A stretch of DNA of 64,000 bases from the NCBI GenBank assembly GCA_027563935.2, contig CM050449.1:55941949-56005948 (forward strand). Reading direction: 5' to 3'. The translations under genes were made by a program, and so were the position numbers. Positions 35,927 through 47,715 of this stretch are shown here, one piece after another. Origin of the DNA: Costus lasius (taxonomy: Eukaryota > Streptophyta > Magnoliopsida > Zingiberales > Costaceae). Within the stretch, counting starts at the first letter, position 1. The number at the start of each line of letters is the position of its first letter. Below the pieces are notes generated by a model. It ran no database searches and was not told where the DNA came from. It saw only the letters and a program-made list of their open reading frames with translations.

Positions 35927-37992
35927 TGATGTATCCCAAGTTGTTTAGCGTGTACCTTGGACTAATCCCCGACAACATCGCCAAAAACTTGTTGTAGTCC
36001 GAAAGGACACACTTATAAATACAAGTAGGTAGACTTATTTAAGGTGTCGCGGTCAAAACCTAAGTGTTGGCGCACAGGGCTATTATCACTCCCTGACACG
36101 GCTCCAAAAACTTGTTGTCCCAAAACTTGTAGTTTCCACAAGTGCACGAATACTCGAAGTAATAAAGAAAAATATCCATCCCATACAGACCTTATTGTTA
36201 AGTACCAAATAATTATATTCTCACTAGCTAAGGAATCGATTATAATGCAAGTGAACAATAAAAAGAGCGTAGAGATAATCAGAGAGATAAACTGGGACTT
36301 GGGTTTCATCCACTTTAATTTCAATGACTAGATATTAAGAAAATGTCGTCAGACTAATTTTATCATGATAAAGACTTAATTTACTTCATAAAGGGATTAT
36401 CTCACTTTCGTGCAGACAATCATGCAGGGACCAATCCTGCTTTCGTGCAAGATCTATCCCAACGCTGAAGATAAGTAAATCATCAATCAAAGAATTCGAG
36501 ATCACTTTCGTGCATCCGAATTCTAAGTTGATTGTCACAAATGGAATGTCAAGGATCACTTTCGTGCATCCGAGTCTCAACACAAGTTCTACCTATGGTA
36601 CTCCAACGTTCTGATCCTCACTTTCATGCAAGATCTCCACCTTTGACAACTCGACTCTACCCTAGATTCAAATTATCATCATGGCAATAAGATCACTAAA
36701 ATCAAATAATTAAGAACTAACCTAAGAGAGTTCCTAACATGCAATTCTAGGATTCCAATTTCTCAAGCAAGTCACCTTTCAGTAATTATTGCGAGAACTC
36801 TAAAACATGAATAATAACATCAATCTATGGAGAATCAAAGACAAACAATCACATAAGTAGAATCATCATAATAAAACTATTCTAACAAAAATAAGACTTA
36901 TCTAATCATTAAAAATCAAAGGGATTACTGCCCAAGTCCCAAAGATGTTTAAGCTTGCATGGAAGGAAGATTACAATAATTCATGGTAAAGGAAATCAAA
37001 ATAGAGAGAGAAAATAGATTACGGTATGACCGTAATCTGCGACGAACAGCGGCGGCGCACGGTTTTGTGTTGATTTCTCCTGCATCTGGGCTCCTTTCTC
37101 CTTGAAACTTCTGGTGTGTCCTCTCCACCTCCAAACAAGCTTTTGTGTAAAAATCATGGCGCGAGGGGCCCTCTACACCTCTCAGTGTAAAGCCAAACTC
37201 TAACCACCTCTCTGTTGATTGCTCCCTCAATACTGGATAAAAATTCGTTATTCCACTTTTTGTGTCTTCGCCTCTTAAAGACGAGTCCACAGCATCTTTC
37301 TGATCTCAATTTGGAGGTCTGGATCAAAATATATGGTCCGCGCAAAATTTGGACCCGTAAAAATTATGTTTTTGAATGAAATTATGGTACCGTAATGAAT
37401 ATTATGGCTGTGCCGTAATTTTGGCTCTGTGAAGTATTTATCAAGATTATGGCCCATAAAAATATTTATAGCCGTGCCATATTTGCTTCTGTATGTTTCT
37501 GGACCAAAATACGGCCCGTAAAGATCATTATGACAGTGCCGTAATCTTTGAAATCTCTCGGGTGGAAAATCATCTAGCATTACAGCACCGTAAAGATTGC
37601 TACGGCGGTGCCGTGATCTCACAAAATTCTCTGGTCAAAATCTTCCCAAATTACGGCACCTCTTAGGGATTACGGCTGTACCGTAATTCTGTAGTGTAAT
37701 TACAGTACCGTAAAATCCATTACGGGGGTGCCGTAATTTGCTCTGAAGCTCTGATTCTCCTAAAATTTGACGTGTGACTTCATTTTGATGTCTTGAATCC
37801 ATTGTTGTGGTTGAATCCTTCAAAATCCATCAAAATATAGCACTTTTTACCTGAAATTCATGAAAAATAAGAAATTGTGTAGATTCTATGATATTTAACA
37901 AATAATGCTTAAAAACAAGAAAAAGTTCATAAATATGACATGAAAAGATATATAAAATGGCATGAAATTTACTATAAATTTTGGTGTCATCA
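35927..37992 (-). repeat. 5' LTR of Athila-like element G
   Basis: This 2066-bp LTR reads TGATGACACC... on the minus strand and ends ATACATCA next to the PBS. It is homologous in layout to the C LTRs but diverged. It holds palindromes of the TACGG/CCGTA type (37020-37740), five copies of TCACTTTCGTGC (36402-36629), and two PBS-like sequences near its 3' end (35966-35983, 36090-36106). The antisense ORFs across it show no known domain. Confidence 0.85.
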
Positions 37993-39417
37993 TTCATCCG
38001 TGGGTTCAGCACAATTGCCACCCCCTTAACCCAGCGTCTCTCCAAGGACAACTTTGAGTGGACCCTTGCCGCTCAATGGGCTTTTGACGCACTTAAGGAC
38101 ACCCTGACCACCGCTCCTGTCTTGCGCCTCCCTGATTTCTCGAAAGTCTTCTAGGTAGCGTGTGATGCCTCCGAGTCCAGCATCGGTGGGTCCCTTTGTC
38201 AAGAAGGCCATCCCATGGCTTTCTTTAGCGAAAAACTGAATGCGGTCCAACAACGTTACTTCACATACGACAAGGAGTTCTACACGATTGTTTAGTCCCT
38301 CCGGAAGTGGAGGCATTACCTCCTCCACTACGAGTTCGTGTTGTATAGCGACCATCAGGCACTCTCCTTCCTTAATGCCCAAAAGAAGTTGGGCGCCCGC
38401 CATGCTAAGTGGGTCGAGTACCTACAACAGTATTCCTTCATGATCAATCACAAAGCGAGTAAGGAGAACGTTGTCGTAAATGCCTTGAGACGCATCAGGA
38501 CCCTCTTATGCATGATGCACACTCGCGTCAATACCTTTGACCATGTCAAAGAGGAGTACGCCACTTGTTCTGATTTTGGTGCCATCTACGCCGCTTTGAC
38601 CGAGTCCACCGACCCCGACTCCCCCTACCAATTGTGCGAGGGTTACCTCTTCTTGCGGAATCGGTTGTGCATTCCCCGTTCTTCGCTTCGAGATCATCTT
38701 TTGCTCGAGCTTCATGCGGGTGGCGTCGCTAGCCATCATGGTCGCGACAAGACCCTAGAGATGGCGGAGGAATGCCTCTTTTGGCCTTCCCTCCATAAGG
38801 ATGTTGAGCGCATTGTGCGCCATTGCGGTACGTGTTAGTTGTCCAAGCCCCGCCCATCGAACACGGGTCTCTACACCCCTTTGCCAGTGGCCAGCGGCCC
38901 GTGGCGTGACCTGATCATGGACTTTGTCCTTGGGTTGCCTCGGACCACCTCCCACTTCGATTCGATCTACGTCGTTGTTGATCGGTTTTTGAAGATGGCC
39001 CATTTTATCCCTTGTTAACGCACAGCGGACGCTTCTCACGTTGCACATCTTTTTGTCCAGGATATTGTGCGTCTCCATGGCCTTCCCTCCACCATCGTGT
39101 CCAACCGCGTTTTGTGAGCCACTTCTGGCGCTCACGGTGGGCCCTCTTGGGCACCACTCTGAAATTCTCCATGGCTTATCATCCCCAAACCGACAGGCAA
39201 ACCGAGGTCGTTAACAGTAGTTTGGGCAACCTTCTCCATTGTCTCATCAGAGACCATCCGAGGTCATGGGATTCAATCCTACCCATGGTCGAGTTCGCGT
39301 ACAATAGTGCTTCTAATAGGTCTACGGGTCTTACTCCCTTCCAGATCGTTTCGGGCCATCAACCGGGTAAACCTATCGACCTGCATGGCCTTCCCATGGA
39401 GTCTCATCTCTCCCTGC
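37993..39417 (+). pseudogene. Gypsy K pol fragment: RT end, RNase H, integrase (part 1)
   Basis: Read from 37993, the frame gives the end of the RT, an RNase H (VACDASES and LYSDHQALSFLN motifs), the integrase zinc finger (HH..CGTC) and the integrase core ([11 protein letters not shown], later HPQTDRQTEVVN). Stops interrupt it at 38152, 38293, 38836 and 39016. A small deletion near 39108 shifts the frame and removes the second catalytic Asp region. Element C interrupts it at 39418 and it resumes at 58025. Its 5' part is cut by element G at 37992. It is Ty3/gypsy, probably chromovirus-like. Confidence 0.88.
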
Positions 39418-39678
39418 TGATGACACCGAAATATGTAGTATATTTTGCATCATTTTAGATACCTTTTCATGCTAAATCGAGGATCTTTTTACTTGTTTTT
39501 ATGCTGAATCCATCAAATATTGCAAAGTCTACTTCTATTTTGGTTTTTCATTTTTTTTCAGGCAAAAAGGCACTATTTTAGGCATTTTCAAGCAAAATCA
39601 AATATATGGAAGAGTTTTCATCATCAAGAAAAAGTCACCCAAGAAATTTCATGCAAATCGAGGCAAGGAACCCAAAAT

Positions 39679-40112
39679 ACGGTAGTGCCGTAAGGGATTT
39701 TACGGTACCGTATTTTTCATGGCTACCGTATTATCGAAATCACGGTCGTATTTTGGTGATTTTCCAAACATAAGGTTTTCGTGAAAATACGCACCGCCGT
39801 AAGGATTTACACGGCCATATTTTGGGGCACTTTCTAAATAGAAACTTTTCCCGAAATTACGGCACTACCGTAACCCAGTTACGGGTCGTATTTTGAAGCA
39901 TTTTCATAACAGAAAGTTCCCCTTAAATTACGGCATTGCCGTAAAGAATTACACGGGCCGTATTTCCCCGACGAATCCGACCAGAGAGTTCAGCCGATTT
40001 TACGGCACGGCCGTAAACAAAATTACGGTGCCGTATTTTCTGGCAATTTCAGAACAGAACGATCGATGGAGTTTATGGCAGTGTCGTAAGATATTACACT
40101 GCCGTATTACGG
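39679..40112. repeat. TACGG/CCGTA palindrome array in C 5' LTR
   Basis: Short inverted repeats such as TTACGGCATTGCCGTAA recur, each followed by a second palindrome (for example TTACGGTGCCGTATTTT), in degenerate units of about 70-80 bp with a CAGAACAGAA-like spacer. The same array is in the 3' LTR (47095-47532). Confidence 0.85.
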
Positions 40113-40920
40113 TGTTTGAACACGATTCCCAGGTCAATCTTCATGCCCGATCTTTGCGGAGATTCTTGTGGGCGATCCAGGGCTTTATATTCAAAGCCAT
40201 AAGAAGCAAAAAGAGAGCTTTGGAGGGGAGGGTTAGCGACACACCAAAAGCCCCAAACTTGGTTAACTGTCGAGGGAGAATTCGGAGTACACGCCACCGC
40301 CTAGGGTTAAGCCACCACGCTCGATCCAGACGATCTCCGGTCGTGATTCTTCTACTGAAGCATCGCCTGGAGAAGGAGACGACGTGCCAGAAGTTTCAGA
40401 TTGAAAGGATACAAATTGGAGGAGAAATCAGAGGAAGAAGGATCGCCACCACTGTTCACACCTTCTTTTGCAAAATACAGCTATGAAATACTTGACAGCC
40501 GTGCCTTATTTTCTAAAAACTCTTCCTTTTGTTGATTTTAGATTTTTTGAAATTATGGAATATTGTATTTCCTTCACCATGCTAGCTTAAATTACTCTTG
40601 GGACATGGGGGAGTAATTCACTTATTTTCCAATGACTAGATAACTGATTTTTATATACTTCGTTGCTTTTAATCTTAACATGATGATTTTGCTCATGTGA
40701 TAATTGTGCTTAGACTCTCTTTAAATTCATGTTATTAATTATGTTCTTAGAATTTTCGCTTGAGACCGAAAGGTAATTGCTTGAGAATTTGGAACCCTAG
40801 AATTGCATGTTATGAACCCTTCCTTAGGTTTGATCCAACTTGATCTGTTCTAGTAAAATTACTGCCATGATTATAACATGAATCTATAGATCGAGTCTAT
40901 TTGTCAAACGTGGAGATCTT

Positions 40921-41150
40921 GCACGAAAGTGAGGATTGGAACGTTGGAGATCAATGAGTAAAACTAGTGTCGAGGCTTGGATGCACGAAAGTGATCCTTG
41001 AGTTTCCGCTAGAGATTGTCAACCTAGAATTCGGATGCACGAAAGTGATCCTTGAGTTCATAGATTGATAATTTGATTATCTTCATCGTTGGGACAAATC
41101 TTGCGCGAAAGCGAAGATAAATCCCTGCGTGATTGTTTGCACGAGAGTGA
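40921..41150 (+). repeat. Five spaced GCACGAAAGTGA motifs in C 5' LTR
   Basis: Motif starts are 40921, 40983, 41037, 41103 (GCGCGAAAGCGA) and 41139 (GCACGAGAGTGA), giving intervals 62, 54, 66 and 36. The G LTR has the same five motifs with intervals 62, 54, 65 and 35. Function unknown; a protein-binding or RNA-structural role is inference. Confidence 0.85.
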
Positions 41151-41433
41151 AACAATCTTTTATTAGGTAAATCGTATCTTCATCATGATAAAATTAAACC
41201 GACGAAATCCTTATTCATATCTAGTCATAAGAGTTAAGTGAACGAAACCCTAGTCCCACCTTTCTCTCTGATAGTTTTCTTTTGTGTGTTTGCGATATTT
41301 GCTTAACTTTCATTTGATTGCCTAGATAGTGAAAAATCAATTATTTAGTACTTGACAACGTAGGTCCCTATGGATTCGATACTTTCTTTATTACTTCGTG
41401 TACCCGTGCACTTGCGAGATCACAACAAGTTTT

Positions 41434-41451
41434 TGGCACCGTTACCAAGGA
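41434..41451 (+). other. PBS-like sequence inside the C LTR
   Basis: TGGCACCGTTACCAAGGA, preceded by ACAACAAGTTT exactly as the true PBS 77 bp downstream is preceded by ACAACAAGTTT. It looks like an older PBS now enclosed by the LTR; the same sequence is in the 3' LTR near 57947. Confidence 0.75.
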
Positions 41452-41510
41452 TTAGTCCAAGGTACACGCGTGTCATACTTGTAGTGTTACCTTACGGTAC
41501 AACAAGTTTT

Positions 41511-41528
41511 TGGCGCCGTTGCCGGGGA
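41511..41528 (+). other. Primer-binding site of element C (tRNA-Asp type)
   Basis: TGGCGCCGTTGCCGGGGA, 6 bp after the 5' LTR; this is the tRNA-Asp complement used by Athila-like elements. Confidence 0.88.
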
Positions 41529-41652
41529 CCTTAGTTTTTGTCGATATTAAAGACATTGAGATTATTGCTAGATTAGGTTTTTATTTACTTTTGTTTTTTT
41601 TATTTACTGCTTATTTTCTGTTTCTTGAAATCACTTGATCTGTTTACTTTGC

Positions 41653-42162
41653 ATGCACAGGAGCCTTAGGTCAGGACCACTTGTACCATTGGATCCTGAA
41701 ATCAATAAAACACTGAGAGTGCACAGAAAGTTGAGATTAGAAGAGACATCACAAGAAGAACTGCAAGAACAATCCCAACCAGAGATACAAGAAGAAATAT
41801 TCGAGATGGGAGACAATCAGAACCATCAGAGAACACTTAGGGACTATGCAGCCCCTAATCATCATGAAATTCGTTCTAGTATTGCTAGGCCAGCAATTGA
41901 GGCCAACAATTTTGAGATCAAGCCTGGTTTCATTGCAATGTTTCAACACAATCAATTTGGAGGATCTCCACTGGAGGATCCCAACCAACACTTGGCCTTA
42001 TTTCTTGACCTATGCGATACTGTTAAGATGAATGGTGTTTCTAACGACGCATGTAGACTAAGACTTTTTCTTTTTCTCTCAGGGACCGGGCAAAGACATG
42101 GCTTAATTCACACCCAGCCGGTACCTTCACCACTTGGAACCAACTGTCAAATTCCTTCTTGA
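41653..42162 (+). pseudogene. Element C gag, N-terminal part
   Basis: The gag begins near Met 41653, with a PLDPEINKTLR stretch typical of Athila-type gag starts, then the capsid region (IEANNFEIKPG, QFGGSPLEDPNQHLA, DTVKMNGVS). A T-run at 42071-42078 is one base short compared with the reading frame that continues at 42159, so the product runs into a false tail and stops at 42162. Confidence 0.85.
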
Positions 42163-44279
42163 ACAAATACTTTCCCCCAAGGAAGACACTTGAATTGAGG
42201 AACCAAATTACAAACTTTCTACAAAGAAGTGGGGAGTCACTCAGTGAGGTCTGGGAAAGATTCAATGAACTGCAGCAGAAGTGTCCTCACCATGGACTAG
42301 AACTTCAAACTTTAATGCAAACTTTTTATATTACATTATCTGATCAGACTAAAATGATTATGGATGCCGCTGCAGGAGGAGCTCTTATGAGCAAAACACC
42401 AGATGAAGCCTTCAGACTGCTAGAGGAGATGGCAGAAAACCATAATCAATGGACTACTGAGAGAGGAGTAATTTACAAGCCTTCTCAAGGTAAGGGTGAA
42501 AGTGATGAAATACGCCCCTTAGCAGAGAAGGTAAATTTTTTGTGTAGTAAGTTAAATTCTATGCAAACTGCTTCTGTTTCTGTTATTACTTGTGAAAATT
42601 GTGGTAATGATGGTCATACTACTGAATATTGTGGAATTGTTGATCAGGGTAATGAGCATGTGAATGCCATAGGGAATTATAATCAAGGTAGACCTAATGA
42701 TCCCTATTCTAACACATATAACCCTGGATGGAGAAATCACCCCAGCCTTTCATGCAAAAACAATAACAATGTAGGGGGGAACACTGAAAACAAAGGATAC
42801 CAAAGACCAAATCAGAACTTTAATCAAAATCAAAACCAAAATCAGAATTCAAATATAGAATCCATGTTTGAAAAACTTATGGCCAGTCAAAATCAGCAAA
42901 ATAGAAAAATTGATGATTTTATGTCTGATACAAGGGAATACATGGCAAGGCAAGAAAAACAAAATGAGGAATTTAAAGAAAATTTTCATCAAATCAACTC
43001 TAGACTGGATAGAGTAGAAGCCCACAACAAAATTCTTAAAAATCAAATTGCACAACATGCTAATGTACCTTACAGCCCCCCTGGGAAATTGCCTGCAAAA
43101 CCTGAAATAAACCCTAGGGAGCACTGTAATGCCATCATGACTAGAAGTGGGAAACAACTAGGAGAACCTAGAGGGAGGTTTGAAAACACTGAAGAAAGGC
43201 TTAATGATAATAAAAGGGAATTGGAGATAGGAGAGTCTTCTTCACGTGAGAAACCCCAAACTTGTTTATCACCTCAAAAGGGTGATGAACCAAAAGGGGA
43301 GGAATCATGTGAGAAAGACAATCCTAACCCTAATTTGCCTGGTCCTTACCAGCCACCTATACCTTTCCCTCAAAGGTTAGTTCAACATAAACTAGACAAA
43401 AAGTTTGGCAAATTTCTTGAAATCCTGAAAAAGCTTTATGTTAACATTCCTTTTACTGAAGCTATTACTAAAATGCCATCTTATGCCAAATTTTTAAAGG
43501 AAATTTTGTTAAATAAAAGAAAATTAGATGATTATGGCACATGCACTATTACTTTAACTGAAGATTGTAGTGCTATCATACAGAACAAACTGCCACCTAA
43601 ACTGAAAGATCCAGGTAGTTTTTCTGTACCTTGTTCGATTGGCACCTTATCTTTTGACCGAGCCTTATGTGACCTCGGTGCAAGCATGAGTCTAATGCCC
43701 CTTTCTACTTATAGGAAACTAAATCTTGGAGAGCTAAAGCATACATCCATATCCTTACAGCTCGCGGATTCATCGGTAAAGTATTCTGTAGGCATATTAG
43801 AGAATGTCCCTATACAAATTGGTAAGTTTTTCATTCCTACAGATTTTGTAGTGTTAGACATGGAGGTAAATTCTAGAAATCCTATCATTCTGGGTAGACC
43901 TCTATTGGCCACAGCTAAAGCTAACATTGATGTGAAAGAAGGAAAGATTACCTTTGACATATGTGACAACAAGATTGAATTTAATCTTAATGATACATTG
44001 AATAAACTTTCAAACTCAGGATCTTGTTGCAGCGTTGAAATATTTAATGATGAAATTTATGATGTTTCAAGTTTGTTTGAGGAGACCCCAAATAATGAAT
44101 CTAACAATCTTTTTGAGGGTATTGATGAGAAATTACAGAAGAAGAAAAAGCCAAAGAGGAAGAGAAGAAGAGAAGGCTCTAGATTGATTGAGAAAATAGA
44201 AAGAATACTGAGCAGATTTGGATACTGTTTCAAGATCGAGCCTTATGTTGTAAAATCAGAGTTGAGATCCAAGAATTGA
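42159..44279 (+). pseudogene. Element C gag C-terminal part plus aspartic protease
   Basis: This 706-residue open frame continues gag after the frameshift; its first Met is internal, not a real start. It holds the rest of the capsid (GESLSEVWERFNELQQKCP, AAAGGALM), a zinc knuckle C145, C148, H153, C158, an Asn/Gln-rich linker near 180-250, then a retropepsin-like protease with DLGAS at 505-509 and IILGRPLLATA near 576-586. It ends after a Lys/Arg-rich stretch. No RT follows. Apart from the one upstream frameshift, the frame is fully open. Confidence 0.9.
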
Positions 44280-44446
44280 CGATCAAACCCAAGTGTTAAA
44301 GGGTCAAGCTAATGACCTTTAAATTAGTGCTTCTTGGGAGGCAACCCAAGCTTTCTAACCCTTATTTTAGTTTTATTTACATTGATTTTTCACTTAGGAC
44401 TAATTTTTATTTTATTTTTGTAGGTTTTTTGTGATTTGGAGCAAAA

Positions 44447-44892
44447 TACGGCAGTACCGTAAAGGATTTTACGGTACCGTATTTTAGTCTACTTACGAAC
44501 AGAAAGCTGCGATGAAATTACGGTACGGCCGTAAAGGATTACACTGTACCATATTTCTGATCCAAATTCAACCCGTGTGTTCTTTCATTTTTATGGCACT
44601 ACTGTGAGGTATTTTACGTGCCGTATTTTCTGAAATTTTGTTTTTCATTTTTCTAAAAAAAAAAATCTTTACTGCTTGAATTTTACGGCGGTACCGTAAA
44701 GCATTTTACGGTACTGTATTTTTGATGTCATTTCGAACAGAACGTTGCAGAGATGTTACATCAGTACCGTAAACTTCTTTACGGTACCGTATTTTGCTTC
44801 GTTTTCAAATAGAGTGTTTTAAAGATTTTACGGTAGTGTCGTAAGGTATTACACTACCGTATTTTGCTTTCTGTACACGAGTCCTGTACCGT
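44447..44892. repeat. TACGG/CCGTA palindrome array in C interior
   Basis: Degenerate repeats with palindromes such as TTTTACGGTACCGTATTTT, same design as the LTR array, though this part lies outside the LTR. Confidence 0.82.
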
Positions 44893-45032
44893 ATTTAGGG
44901 TTTCTACCGGGCCATTTTTAGGGTTTTTACCTTCGATCTCGCTCGTCCTTGCGCCGTTTTCAGATCTCTAACCTTCTCCGGACACCTGAGGACGCCGGCG
45001 ACCCTTTCCGTTCAATCTTCATCGTCGATTAG

Positions 45033-45505
45033 GTAACTGATTCTCCGATTTTACTGCTTTGATGAGTTTTCACAAAGTTTCGCCCCTTTCACTCATTCTC
45101 GATCGACTCGCAACTCTTTTGAGCGATTTATGTTTCTATTTACTCATTAGGGAATGAGTTTTCGATCCTGTGCTATTTGAAAAGAATTTGAACCAATTTC
45201 TGTAACCGATTTGAGCTGAAACGCAACGTGCACGATTCGGAATTTCTGTTCATTGACATTTTGAGTTCTAGCATGAGATTTAAAACAGATTTTTGCTTCT
45301 AAAATACTTGATTAACGTTACTGATGATGTTGAAAGAATAGTCCATGCTTATCATATTATCTTGAGATTAAGATTACATGCATGATTCTACCCTGTTTTT
45401 TTTTTCACTCTGTTCTATATACTAGTGGAATAAGCTGATTGAATGCATTGACCTGATTTAAACTGCTATATCATTATTTGTATGCTTTGAATGATAAGTT
45501 TGCAG
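45033..45505 (+). other. Possible 473-bp intron in element C
   Basis: A GTAACT donor after a pyrimidine-rich 5'UTR-like segment and a TTTGCAG acceptor, 9 bases before an ATG (45515) that opens a short basic ORF (MAPRTKAIAPRRRGK...). The ORF stops after 17 codons; a one-base shift would open it further. It may be the eroded start of an extra downstream ORF. No transcript evidence. Confidence 0.35.
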
Positions 45506-46838
45506 CTTGAGTCCATGGCACCAAGGACAAAAGCAATTGCACCAAGGAGAAGGGGAAAGCCCCTGTAGAACCTCCTCAACCTCGGAATCCCCATGGGATT
45601 ATTCTTAGGAATGGAATGCAGGAGGCTAGATACTACAAGCTGCTGCGAGAGATTCAGAGGCTACGCGATTTGATGATGATGAGTAGAGGCTTTGTGAGTA
45701 TTATCTTCCCTTACCTTTTTGTTGTACTATGGTTTTCTTTATCTCACTGTTGTTTCATATGATGAAGGGAAGGATGATGCTTCCATGATTGCCACCACTG
45801 CATATTGTTATTCTCATTCGATATGGTTGTATTATGATGATGATATTGATTTTTACTATTTCGATGGGGTTGTATGATATTATGATATTCTGATGTTTGA
45901 TATGATATACATGGTAATATATTTTTGATGATTTGATATTGTAATGATGATGATGAGTTCACTCTTGATTTATACTGTTGATAACTTGAATGATTGATGA
46001 TCTCAAATTCATGATTGAAGATATAGCCCTATCATGTCAAATTTATTTCTTCAATACATATTTGTCTATTGAAATATGACATTGATTGATGCATAAAATT
46101 TTGGGTAGATATATTATTTGAGGAATAAAATTTAAAGGTGAAACTTCTCTTTTGAATAAAATGAGTATATTAGTGTGATTTGAGAATTTAAATCAATTGA
46201 TCAACCAAGTTGAGGCTTAGTCTATTTTTGCTATTTGTTGGGAAATAAGAATCCAAGATCCATAAAAATAGTGAGGGACTTCCCTACTTGGCACTATGTA
46301 AAATTGATAATGGTATCTAAGACATGGGTCGAAGTCTAAACATGAAAAATAATGAGAGAGAAAAAGAATAAGACTCCTGTACTTGGCACTGTGTAAAATT
46401 GATAGTGGTACCGAAGAAAGAGTTGAAGTCAAAAATAAAAAGTATGTGTCTTTGTGGATACATGCCATCTATGCAGAAAAATAACAAAATGCATAAAAAA
46501 GGAAAAAAAAATTTGTGTGGAAAAAGATCTTGGAGACCTAATTCTTGTAAACAAAAGCCTTGATAGATTTAAATTGATACTGGGTGAAATCATGAGATTG
46601 AAAATTCTATTTATTATACGGTTGCAAAGTTTTATTTGATTGAGTTGTTAATGTAGAAAATTAAATTCTGAAGATGATATGTTTACTTGAATTTTTGTAA
46701 ATCAATTGATAGAATTTTTCATTGACAAGTTGTATTTTAGAAATTTATTAAGCATGAAAAGGTTATTCTTTCTATCAAATTTTGATTTCAAATTCTGATT
46801 TTTGCTTGAGGACAAGCAAGGTTTGAGCCTTATGTGTT

Positions 46839-47715
46839 TGATGACACCGAAATATGTAGTATATTTTGCATCATTTTACATACCTTTTAATTCTAAATCG
46901 AGGATCTTTTTTCTTGTTTTTATGCTGAATTCATCAAATATTGCAAAGTCTACTTCTATTTTGGTTGTTCATATTTTTCAGGCAAAAGGCACTATTTTAG
47001 GTGTTTTCAAGCAAAATCAAATATATGGAAGAGTTCTCATCATCAAGAAGATGTCACCCAAGAAATTTCATGCAAATCGAGGCAAGGAACCCAAAATTCG
47101 GCAATGCCGTAAGGGATTTTACGGCACCGTATTTTTCGTGGCTACCGTATTATCGAAATCACGGCCGTATTTTGGTGATTTTCCAAACAAAAGGTTTTCG
47201 TTAAAATACGGCACCGCCGTAAGGATTTACACGGCCGTATTTTGGGGCACTTTCTGAACAGATACTTTTGCCGAAATTACGGCACTGCCGTAACCCAGTT
47301 TACGGGCCGTATTTTGAAGCATCTTCAGAGCAGAAAGTTGCCCTGAAATTACGGCATTGCCGTAAAGAATTACACGGGCCGTATTTCCCCGACGAATCCG
47401 ACCAGAGGGTTCAGCCGATTTTACGGCATGACCGTAAACAAAATTACGGTGCCATATTTTCCAGCAATTTCAGAACAGAATGATCGATGGAGTTTATGGT
47501 AGTGTCGTAAGATATTACACTGTCGTATTACGGTGTTTGAACGCGCTTCCCAGGTCAATCTTCACACCCGATCTTTGCGGAGATTCTTGCGGGCGATCCA
47601 GGGCTTTATATTCAAATCCGTAAGAAGCAAAAAGAGAGCTTTGGAGGGGAGGATTAGCGAGACACCAAAAGCCCCAAACTTGGTTAATTGTCGAGGGAGA
47701 ATTCGAAGTACACGC
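46839..47715 (+). repeat. 3' LTR of element C, left part
   Basis: Begins TGATGACACC like the 5' LTR and includes the palindrome array (47095-47532). It is cut at 47715 by copia D; the last five bases, CACGC, are the D target-site duplication. Confidence 0.93.

Larger units (their letters stand above)
14496..37992 (-). mobile_element. Athila-like gypsy element G, split by E and truncated by B
   Basis: On the minus strand the 5' LTR (35927-37992) is followed by PBS and a degenerate gag (14496-15993); copia E (15994-35920) sits exactly at the LTR/PBS junction. The LTR start TGATGACACC and the post-gag sequence CTTCTTGGGAGGCAAC are shared with element C. The 3' part lies beyond copia B and the window edge. 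G is inserted in gypsy K; the expected right TSD is TTCAT at 37993-37997. Confidence 0.85.
39418..41504 (+). repeat. 5' LTR of element C
   Basis: 2087 bp, begins TGATGACACC and ends GGTACAACA. It contains a palindrome array (39679-40112), five GCACGAAAGTGA-type motifs (40921-41150) and a PBS-like sequence inside the LTR (41434-41451). Confidence 0.93.
44280..46838 (+). other. Element C non-coding interior replacing pol
   Basis: It holds, in order: the conserved CTTCTTGGGAGGCAAC sequence (about 44330); a palindrome array (44447-44892); a 5'UTR-like CT-rich stretch with a possible intron (45033-45505) and a tiny ORF at 45515; AT-rich filler; a partial 95-bp direct repeat (starts 46286 and 46381); and the pre-LTR sequence GCTTGAGGACAAGCAA (about 46804) typical of this group. 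No RT, RNase H or integrase motif is present. Confidence 0.8.

Noticed and set aside
39679..40112. CRISPR-like array (palindromic repeats with spacers)
   Set aside because: Repeats are degenerate, spacers are related to each other, and the context is a plant LTR retrotransposon.
41635..41652. Upstream Met at 41635 as the C gag start
   Set aside because: The Athila-type gag similarity begins after Met 41653; the upstream residues look like leader sequence. The choice is not certain.
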